From Rubrobacter tropicus (GTDB taxonomy: Bacteria; Actinomycetota; Rubrobacteria; Rubrobacterales; Rubrobacteraceae), in NCBI RefSeq assembly GCF_011492945.1, contig NZ_CP045119.1, forward strand, positions 3,100,001 through 3,164,000: DNA of 64,000 nt. The letters are read 5' to 3'. Positions 58,543 to 64,000 of this stretch are shown here, one piece after another. Each line of letters opens with the position of its first letter. The first letter of the stretch is position 1. Made by a program: the position numbers and the translations under genes. The notes under the pieces were generated by a model, which did not search any database, was not told where the DNA came from, and worked only from the letters and a program-made list of their open reading frames with translations.

Positions 58543-59087
58543 GCCGAAGCCCGTCCGGCGGCCGGGCCTTCTCCGAGGGCGATGCTCGAAAGTGTCATGC
58601 CCGTGCTCCTGACCCGGTAAGCGAAGCCGAAAACCAGAACTACCCGCCAGGGGTGATCGTGGTCCGCCACCGGGAATTGCCCCGCCCGAAGTCCCACCGA
58701 AACGGCCTCCAACCGTCGATAACGACCTCCTTTATAGCGCCTCGGAACGCCCCCAGATAGACCCGGAGGGACGCCCGTACTCAAAATGGCCCGAAAGGTG
58801 TAAGGGTGCCGGGCCTCTGGTGAGGCTGATCCTGCTATTCGGCCGGGATCGGGGTCTCCCGCAGGACTCACAGCGGTTTGCGGAAGGACCGACCCTCGCC
58901 AACCACGGGACGCCGAGGCTTTTAGGAGTGCGCCCCGAGGCCGCGGGCGAGCCCCGACCTCCCGCCCCTAAAAACCTGAGAACCCGAGAACCCGGATGCC
59001 TGCTCGCGCTAGGCCCGATACCCCCGCAAACCGCCCTCAGACGCCGTGAGAGACTACGGCCTTCATTGGGATCTCCATCCTATAAAC
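58543..59087. repeat. 545-base intergenic region with a family C repeat
   Basis: No gene is supported. Near 58725-58740 the minus strand reads TATAAAGGAGGTCG, possibly promoter and ribosome-binding sequence for the PadR operon. From 58865 the family C repeat begins (ACAGCGGTTTGCGGAAGGACC), with a middle part rich in CCCGAGGCC, tandem words AACCTGAGAACCCGAGAACCCGG at 58974-58996, and the inverted end CCCCGCAAACCGC at about 59022-59034. Confidence 0.6.
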
Positions 59088-59122
59088 GAGGCGCGGGGGA
59101 ACTACCTTTATCCCCGCGCCTC
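59088..59122. terminator. Hairpin after the alcohol dehydrogenase gene
   Basis: GAGGCGCGGGG (59088-59098) and CCCCGCGCCTC (59112-59122) pair perfectly over 11 bases around a 13-base loop, 16 bases beyond the dehydrogenase stop. On the minus strand it is followed by GTTTAT, a weak T tract. Confidence 0.65.
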
Positions 59123-59137
59123 TCAGCAAGCCTTGCT

Positions 59138-60328
59138 TTACGGCTGGAGCAGGATCTTGATGGCGCCGTCCTGCTTGTTCTGGAAGGTCTCGTACGCCTG
59201 CGGCGCGGCGTCGAGGGGCATCTTGTGGGTGGCGAAGTCCTCGACGCCCAGAGGGTCGGAGGGGTCTACGAGGAGCGGCATGATGGTGTCGGTCCACGCC
59301 TTCACGTTGGCCTGGCCCATGCGGATCTGGATCTGCTTGTCGAAGAGCTGCAGCATGTTTATGGGATCGGCAGTCCCGCCGTAGACGCCGCTTATGGAGA
59401 GCGTGCCGCCCCGGCGCACGGTCTCGATGCACTGGTTGAGGGCCGTGAGCCGGTCGACCCCGCCCTTCTGCATCGCGGTCTGGGCCGCCGAATCCGGCAG
59501 CAGACCCACGAGCGCCTGGGCCATCTTGCCCCCGCCGGACCCGTGCGCCTCCATGCCGACGGCGTCTATGACCGAGTCGGGCCCGCGGCCGTCGGTGATC
59601 TCCCGGATCGAGCCCGCTATGTCGTCGTGGTCGCGCAGGTCGAGCACCTCGGCCCCGTACCGCTTCGCCATCTCCAGCCGCTCCGGCACGAGGTCGACGC
59701 CTATGACCCTGAACCCCTTGTGCCTGGCGATGCGGGCGCACATCTGTCCGATGGGCCCGAGCCCGAAGATCGCCACGCTGCCACCATCGGGCACACCCGC
59801 GTACTCGACGGCCTGCCAGCTCGTGGGCAGGACGTCCGAGAGGTAGACGAAGCGCTCGTCGGACATCCCGGCGCCCTCTTCGGGAACCTTGATGGGGACG
59901 AACTGCGCCTGCGGGACGCGCAGAAATTCCGCCTGACCGCCCGGCACCTGCCCGTAGAGCTTGGTGTAGCCGAAGAACTTGGCGCCCGTGCCGTACTCGT
60001 GGACCTGCGTGGTCTCGCACTGCGAGTAGAGCCTCTGGTCGCACATGAAGCAGTGGCCGCAAGAGATGTTGAAAGGCAGGACTACCCGGTCGCCGGGGGC
60101 TACGTTCGTGATCTCGGGCCCGACCTCCTCGACGATGCCCATGGGCTCGTGGCCGAGGATGTCCCCCTCGTCGATAAAGGGCCCGAGCACGTTGTAGAGG
60201 TGCAGGTCAGAGCCGCAGATGTTGGTGGTAGTGATCCTGACTATCGCGTCGTTGGGCTCCTGTATCCTCGGGTCCGGCACGTTGTCCACCCGAACGTCCT
60301 GCTTGCCGTGCCAAGTAAGCGCCTTCAT
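59138..60328 (-). CDS. Zinc-dependent alcohol dehydrogenase
   Basis: Medium-chain dehydrogenase. Catalytic zinc site: NICGSDLHLY and ILGHEPMGIVEEVG; structural zinc: SCGHCFMCDQRLYSQC. An extended loop (TGAKFFGYTKLYGQVPGGQAEFLRV) and VFGLGPIGQM-like IFGLGPIGQMCARIA Rossmann motif place it with the formaldehyde dehydrogenase-like/threonine-type subgroup that has a long insert (HGSGGGKMAQALVGLLPDSAAQTAM). The 396 residues agree. Physiological substrate unknown. Confidence 0.9.
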   Translation of the reverse strand: MKALTWHGKQDVRVDNVPDPRIQEPNDAIVRITTTNICGSDLHLYNVLGPFIDEGDILGHEPMGIVEEVGPEITNVAPGDRVVLPFNISCGHCFMCDQRLYSQCETTQVHEYGTGAKFFGYTKLYGQVPGGQAEFLRVPQAQFVPIKVPEEGAGMSDERFVYLSDVLPTSWQAVEYAGVPDGGSVAIFGLGPIGQMCARIARHKGFRVIGVDLVPERLEMAKRYGAEVLDLRDHDDIAGSIREITDGRGPDSVIDAVGMEAHGSGGGKMAQALVGLLPDSAAQTAMQKGGVDRLTALNQCIETVRRGGTLSISGVYGGTADPINMLQLFDKQIQIRMGQANVKAWTDTIMPLLVDPSDPLGVEDFATHKMPLDAAPQAYETFQNKQDGAIKILLQP

Positions 60329-60399
60329 CTAGTCAAGCCTCCCTGTTGCCTGTCCGTGCCCCGGCGCACGCGGCGCCGGATGCGTTCATAAAACAAGCT

Positions 60400-60448
60400 T
60401 TCGGCCGCCAACCATAAGCTGACGGCCGAAAGCTGAAAGCCGACCGCT
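60400..60448. repeat. CTGA-word repeat
   Basis: CTTTCGGCCGCCAACCATAAGCTGACGGCCGAAAGCTGAAAGCCGACC: CTTTCGGCC pairs with GGCCGAAAG. It lies 3' of the DJ-1/PfpI gene and upstream of the dehydrogenase, both on the minus strand. Confidence 0.7.
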
Positions 60449-60450
60449 CT

Positions 60451-61026
60451 CTACGCGCTGCGGGCCTGGTCCGCGTGCTTGCCCTCGCCTATCTCTTCGA
60501 CGACCTTGGCGCAGAACGCCGGCAAATCGTTGGGGTTGCGGCTCGTGACGAGCCCCTGGTCGGTGACGACCTCCTCGTCCACCCAGTTGCCGCCGGCGTT
60601 GCGGATGTCGGTCTGGAGGGTCGGGTAGGAGGTGAGGGTGCGGCCCTTCACCACGTCAGCCTCGACCAGCGTCCAGGGACCGTGGCAGATCACGCCTACC
60701 GGCTTGGCCTGCTCGAAGAACCCGCGCACGAACTGGACCACGTTCGCGTCGCCGCGCAGATTGTCCGCGCCCACGGTGCCGCCCGGCACGATCAGGGCGT
60801 CGTACTCGTCGGGGGAGACGTCGGTGACGGCCTTGTCGACCGCGAAGGTGTCCCCCATCTCGGTGTCGTTGTTCATGGCCTGGGCCTCGCCCGCCTGAAT
60901 GCCGACCACCTCGACCGTCGCCCCCTCGGCCTCTACGGCTTCTTTGGGCTGGACGAACTCGACCTGCTCGCTCCCGATGGGCGCTATGAGAATAGCCACC
61001 TTGCGTCCCTGCAATTCGTTAGCCAC
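60451..61026 (-). CDS. DJ-1/PfpI family protein
   Basis: Glutamine amidotransferase-like fold protein of the PfpI/YhbO group, associated with deglycase or stress protection. RKVAILIAPIGSEQVEFVQPKEAVEAEGATVEVV opens the fold; YDALIVPGGTVGADNLR supplies the conserved Gly-rich elbow; VICHGPWTLVEADVVKGRTLTS has the nucleophile Cys-His. GTG 61026 with AAGGAGGG upstream is preferred to an ATG at 61068. 191 residues, typical. Confidence 0.92.
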   Translation of the reverse strand: MANELQGRKVAILIAPIGSEQVEFVQPKEAVEAEGATVEVVGIQAGEAQAMNNDTEMGDTFAVDKAVTDVSPDEYDALIVPGGTVGADNLRGDANVVQFVRGFFEQAKPVGVICHGPWTLVEADVVKGRTLTSYPTLQTDIRNAGGNWVDEEVVTDQGLVTSRNPNDLPAFCAKVVEEIGEGKHADQARSA

Positions 61027-61342
61027 GAACCCTCCTTCTCTTACGCTGCGTGCTTGCTGGGGGATCATCGTCCCCTGCGATTAAGTACCCGCATCCATGC
61101 CCACAAAACACGGCCCGTCCCCAAGCTGGTCAGCATTTCAGCTCGTCAGCACTTCGGCTTTTTGCTGACAGGCTGGCAAGCTGGGGCGCAAGCCGGCCTA
61201 ACCGTAGCTGCCGCTCCGTGTCTCGCCGTCGAAGACCACAGCGTAGTCGTCCCGGCCGTGCCGGTCCTCTGTGGGGTTCGTCAGGCTGTCGCAGGCGCCT
61301 GCGGCGTGGCGCTGCTGGGCCGGGTGGGTACGTTTTCCGGGG
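61027..61342. other. 316-base gap with a repeat and a gene-like tail
   Basis: Contains a CTGA-word hairpin at about 61122-61184 (TGGTCAGCATTTCAGCTCGTCAGC, loop GGCTTTTT, GCTGACAGGCTGGCAAGCTGG). Between 61193 and 61342 the minus strand has a frame ending in DDYAVVFDGETRSGSYG and TAG that looks protein-like but has no start of its own, and may be a remnant or a frame-shifted continuation of the PPOX gene. Confidence 0.4.
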
Positions 61343-61789
61343 TCACCAGGAGGAGGAGGCGCCTTCGTCGGCCCCGGGGCCGACCGCGGTCTGCCTGTCT
61401 GGGACGATCCAGAGCGTCACCCGCTCGGTCTTTATGTCGTCGGGGTCGTAGTCCTGGCCGTTGTACTTCTGGGAGAGCTGATCTATGTGGGCCCTGGCCT
61501 CGGGCCCCGTCACCGACTCCACGACCCGACCCCGCACTTCGGCGTATCGGTAGGGGTCCTCCTCGTCGCGGATCGTGAGCGTTAGCCTCGGGTCGCGCCG
61601 AACGTTCTTGTACTTCTGGCGGTGGACCTCGGTGTTGACGAAGAGACGCTCCCCGTCGGTGTGGACCCAGATGATGTGGTTCTGCAGGTTGCCGTCGGGC
61701 ATGGTGGTGCTGATCGCCGCGTAGTTGGCCCCCCGCGCCAACTCAACCGTCGTCGGGTGCAACTCGGGACCGTCCTGTGTGGCCGCCAC
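61343..61789 (-). CDS. PPOX-class, probably F420-dependent, flavin-split-barrel protein
   Basis: Pyridoxamine 5'-phosphate oxidase-like fold; actinobacterial members bind F420 or flavin and reduce varied substrates. ARGANYAAISTTMPDGNLQNHIIWVHTDGERLFVNTEVHRQKYKNVRRDPRLTLTIRD is the barrel, followed by YRYAEVRGRVVESVTG and HIDQLSQKYNGQDY. The length is 148. GTG 61789 is preceded by GAGGAGGATC. The C-terminal GADEGASSSW tail is unusual, and a protein-like frame follows the stop. Confidence 0.87.
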   Translation of the reverse strand: MAATQDGPELHPTTVELARGANYAAISTTMPDGNLQNHIIWVHTDGERLFVNTEVHRQKYKNVRRDPRLTLTIRDEEDPYRYAEVRGRVVESVTGPEARAHIDQLSQKYNGQDYDPDDIKTERVTLWIVPDRQTAVGPGADEGASSSW

Positions 61790-61936
61790 TCGATCCTCCT
61801 CTCGTTATCCATCCCCCACCGTTACCCGAAAGGAGCCTTTCGAAAAGTCAGCGCAGTGGAGAACGGCCCGAAATATGCGGGCGGGCGACATCCGGACTCC
61901 GCACCCGGCCGCCGCCCACATTCCCTGAAGCCTCCC

Positions 61937-62812
61937 CTATCCCGAGACCTTCGAAAGCTCCGCGTACTCGTCGTCCGTGAGCCCGATGGAGGCCGCGGCG
62001 ACGTTCTCTTCGAGGTGGCCCACCGAGGAGGTGCCCGGGATCGGGAGCATCACCGGCGAGCGGCGGAGCAACCAGGCGAGCGCGATCTGCCCCGGGGTGG
62101 CGTCGTGGTTGGAGGCGATCTCGTCCACGGGGCCACCCGGCCGCGAGAGGGAACCCGAGGCGAGCGGGAACCAGGGAATAAAGGCGATCCCGTCAGCCTC
62201 GCACGCTTCGAGCACCGCTTCGGAACCCCGATCCGTGAGGTTGTAGCGGTTCTGCACGGAAGAGATCGGGAGGACCTCCTGCGCCCGCCGCAAGTCGTCG
62301 ACGCCGATCTCCGACAGCCCGACGTGGCGAACCTTGCCCTCGTCTCTGAGGTCGGACATCGTGCCGAGCGACTCCTCAGCCGGCACGTCTGGATCTACGC
62401 GGTGGAGCTGGTAGAGGTCTATCGTCTCCAGCCTGAGCCGCCTGAGGCTGCCCTCGATTGCCTCCCTGATGTGCTCGGGGCGGCCGTTCGGCCTCCAGTC
62501 GCCGGGGCCGGGACGCACGAGGCCCGCCTTCGTGGCGATGACCATGTCCTCCGGGTAGGGCGCGAGCGTCTCGCCGATAAGGCGCTCGGAGACGTCGGGG
62601 CCGTAGGAGTCTGCGGTGTCTATGAGGTTGATGCCGAGCTCCACACAGCGCCGGAGGACGGCCTTCGCCTCCTCGGGGTCCTCTGGCTCGCCCCAGATGC
62701 CTTCGCCCGTGATCCTCATCGCCCCGTAGCCGAGACGGTTCACTTCGAGGTCTCCGCCGAGGGCGAAGGTGCCGGCGTCGGCCGCGTTTTGCGTCGTATC
62801 CCGTTCGGTCAT
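61937..62812 (-). CDS. Aldo/keto reductase
   Basis: NADPH-dependent carbonyl reductase of the AKR superfamily, TIM barrel. LGYGAMRITG, INLIDTADSYGPDVSERLIGETL (Asp, Tyr), VIATKAGLVRPG (Lys), and LYQLHRVDPDVPAEESL (His) give the catalytic tetrad; VRHVGLSEIGVDDL, VQNRYNL and IPWFPLASG follow. ATG 62812 has AGGAGG seven bases upstream. The 291 residues are typical; closest by pattern to YakC/AKR13-like enzymes. Substrate unknown. Confidence 0.93.
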   Translation of the reverse strand: MTERDTTQNAADAGTFALGGDLEVNRLGYGAMRITGEGIWGEPEDPEEAKAVLRRCVELGINLIDTADSYGPDVSERLIGETLAPYPEDMVIATKAGLVRPGPGDWRPNGRPEHIREAIEGSLRRLRLETIDLYQLHRVDPDVPAEESLGTMSDLRDEGKVRHVGLSEIGVDDLRRAQEVLPISSVQNRYNLTDRGSEAVLEACEADGIAFIPWFPLASGSLSRPGGPVDEIASNHDATPGQIALAWLLRRSPVMLPIPGTSSVGHLEENVAAASIGLTDDEYAELSKVSG

Positions 62813-62928
62813 GTTAGGCCTCCTGTTTGCTCTCGGTCGGCGCAACGGTGGTCCACCGGGAATCCCGGTTGGGCTCCGGCGCTTGTTCTACTCTCTCGGA
62901 TCTGGCTCCGGTCCAGGCAAGAGTGGAC

Positions 62929-62950
62929 GGACGCCCCCGCAAGGGCGTCC
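62929..62950. terminator. Hairpin between PRC-barrel gene and aldo/keto reductase
   Basis: GGACGCCC and GGGCGTCC pair around CCGCAA, 54 bases beyond the PRC gene stop. No T run is present, so termination would need Rho or another factor. Confidence 0.5.
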
Positions 62951-63003
62951 CTGCTCATCCGCTTACCCGGATGGACCCCTGGCGTAAACGGGCTCCGGAC
63001 CCC

Positions 63004-63240
63004 TCAGCGCAGGGTGAGGCTGCGGCGCTCGTGGTCGACGGCGACCTCCAGGACGGGGATCAGGACGAGCCTCTGACCGAAGATGCCCACCCTCACCCTG
63101 ACGTACTGCGGGTCGCCGTTCCCGTTGCCGAACACTCTGTCTACACGCCCGACCTCCTGTCCGAGGGGGTCGAGTAGCCCGTAGTCCTTGCAGTATTCCA
63201 ACCCCACGGACCGGTCACCGCCGAGCTTCGTCCCCGCCAT
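63004..63240 (-). CDS. PRC-barrel domain protein
   Basis: Small PRC-barrel protein of 78 residues: YCKDYGLLDPLGQEVGRVDRVFGNGNGDPQYVRVRVGIFGQRLVLIPVLEVAVDHERRSLTLR contains the GxxVGxV turn and the strand pattern. Such single domains occur in RNA processing, photosynthetic reaction centre and stress proteins; no specific role is inferred. ATG 63240 is supported by GGAGAAGGAG. Confidence 0.8.
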   Translation of the reverse strand: MAGTKLGGDRSVGLEYCKDYGLLDPLGQEVGRVDRVFGNGNGDPQYVRVRVGIFGQRLVLIPVLEVAVDHERRSLTLR

Positions 63241-63314
63241 CGGCTCCTTCTCCAAAATCACCTCTCAAAAAATCGTACTGTCCTCGGGAATCCCCGGCCG
63301 GGTCCTATGGTTCC

Positions 63315-63692
63315 CTACGAGGCCGCGGCGGCCCGAAACCCGATAGCGCCGTCCCGGTAGGAAGCCAGGAAACGCACGAAACGCGACCGGCTCATGGTCG
63401 TGGACGTCGGCGCGGGGCCGGCGTCGAGCTCCTGCAACGGGTCCAGGGCCACGGAATCGAAACCGGACCACCGGCCCAACAGGAGCGTCCGCAGCCGCTC
63501 GGCCGGGAGCCGCCGTACCCGTAGCCCGTCCCCGCCGCTGAGGCCCAGGTAGAGGAGCGCCTCCTCTTGGAAGCCGAAGACCGGCAACGTCTCGCCGGTG
63601 CCGGCCGCCCCGATGGTCGGCGGCGCAGCCGGATCGTCCCGTTCCTCGCAGACCACCCAGAACTCGTGGACACCCCCGGATCTCGAAACCAT
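63315..63692 (-). CDS. Hypothetical protein
   Basis: Not recognised. The 125-residue soluble protein has alternating strands and helices (HEFWVVCEERDD, LPVFGFQEEALLYLGL, GLRVRRLPAERLRTLLLGRW, GFDSVALDPLQEL), resembling small regulatory or SseB-like domains without a clear match. ATG 63692 is supported by AAGGAGG six bases upstream. The last third (SRSRFVRFLASYRDGAIGF) may be a separate helix. Confidence 0.7.
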   Translation of the reverse strand: MVSRSGGVHEFWVVCEERDDPAAPPTIGAAGTGETLPVFGFQEEALLYLGLSGGDGLRVRRLPAERLRTLLLGRWSGFDSVALDPLQELDAGPAPTSTTMSRSRFVRFLASYRDGAIGFRAAAAS

Positions 63693-64000
63693 CGCTTCCT
63701 CCTTCGACGAACCGGGAGACCCTGCGCGCTCCCGGACTCGTATTCTTGTACTTGTCATCCCCGAAACCCTGCATCGTTCGGGCCATTTTCCGCGCGGCAG
63801 GGCGGCTCTTGTGCCGTGGATCACCGTCCGTGGCCCTCGATCCGGGGTATCTGTTGCATATGGATCACGCCCACAGACGAACGGAGCGGGCGAAAGACCG
63901 CGGCCCGGACGGGACGGCGCCGGCCTTCGCCGCGTTCGTCCTCCGGCATGCCGGGTGCGGCCGGGGCGCGTCCGAATCCAGGCTGGACGGCGACACGCTG
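63693..64000. other. Terminal 308 bases without a supported gene
   Basis: An ATG at 63860 opens a plus-strand frame that runs off the window (MDHAHRRTERAKDRG), but it has no ribosome-binding site and no recognisable family, so it is not called. No repeat family member was noticed here. Confidence 0.4.

Noticed and set aside
58539-58871. Minus-strand frame just upstream of the PadR gene
   Set aside because: Its stop overlaps the PadR start, but there is no ribosome-binding site, no recognisable domain, and the upstream part is repeat-adjacent intergenic DNA.
63860-64000. Partial plus-strand gene at the window end
   Set aside because: No ribosome-binding site, no domain, and strongly biased composition without clear coding pattern.

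Overview
The window is GC-rich chromosomal DNA with very frequent GTG and TTG starts, Shine-Dalgarno sites close to AGGAGG, short start/stop overlaps, and TANNNT -10 boxes that often lie only 8-12 bases from the start codon. Gene content points to a Rubrobacter-like actinobacterium: LuxR-type two-component regulation, PPOX/F420-type and HPP-type proteins, DUF3105/DUF305, and a BchN/BchB-like pair of the kind known from Rubrobacter genomes although these bacteria are not phototrophic. There is no rRNA, complete tRNA, CRISPR array or complete IS element, so the genus is an inference.

Layout. 1-4250: start of a sigma factor, an endonuclease/exonuclease/phosphatase protein, a frameshifted phosphofructokinase-like gene, then pyrimidine and purine nucleoside phosphorylases. 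4313-7094: BchN-like and BchB-like subunits that appear to have lost most cluster ligands. 7124-16593: methyltransferase, HtrA-type protease lipoprotein, CDF metal exporter, DUF1232, DUF3105 and DUF305 proteins, a NarL-type two-component system and an RDD protein. 16745-16904: an orphan small transcription unit. 17067-20898: MacB/FtsX-type ABC exporter. 21092-33432: HipA-like kinase/DUF3037 pair, hydrolase and GNAT, LURP-one-like gene (frameshifted), lspA, nucleotidyltransferase, an IS982 remnant beside ltrA in a less GC-rich patch, thymidine kinase, TVP38 (frameshifted), CitE-like lyase and VC0807-type protein.

33523-52142 is the functional core. On the minus strand hyi-glxR-glcD-glcE-glcF handle hydroxypyruvate, tartronate semialdehyde and glycolate. 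On the plus strand a three-subunit xanthine dehydrogenase (39789-43517) makes urate; after a second promoter region an Nramp-like transporter, OHCU decarboxylase, urate oxidase, hydroxyisourate hydrolase, a DUF3830 protein, glycerate kinase and a lactate/glycolate permease follow. Together with the two nucleoside phosphorylases and thymidine kinase upstream, this describes nucleoside salvage plus purine oxidation to allantoin and recovery of glyoxylate-derived C2/C3 units as 2-phosphoglycerate. Allantoinase and glyoxylate carboligase are not in the window.

52207-57460: a minus-strand set with an ion channel, ZIP-like and HPP membrane proteins, a helical protein and a molybdopterin oxidoreductase whose N-terminal [4Fe-4S] cysteines are all replaced. 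57785-63692: PAS and PadR proteins, zinc alcohol dehydrogenase, DJ-1/PfpI protein, PPOX protein, aldo/keto reductase, PRC-barrel protein and a hypothetical.

Most intergenic gaps carry modular palindromic repeats built from CTGA/TCAG words, often next to perfect palindromes, and a second repeat family with a conserved AGCGGTTTGCGGAAG core. Three genes are broken by what looks like the same one-base G/C deletion, which suggests sequence error as much as real decay.
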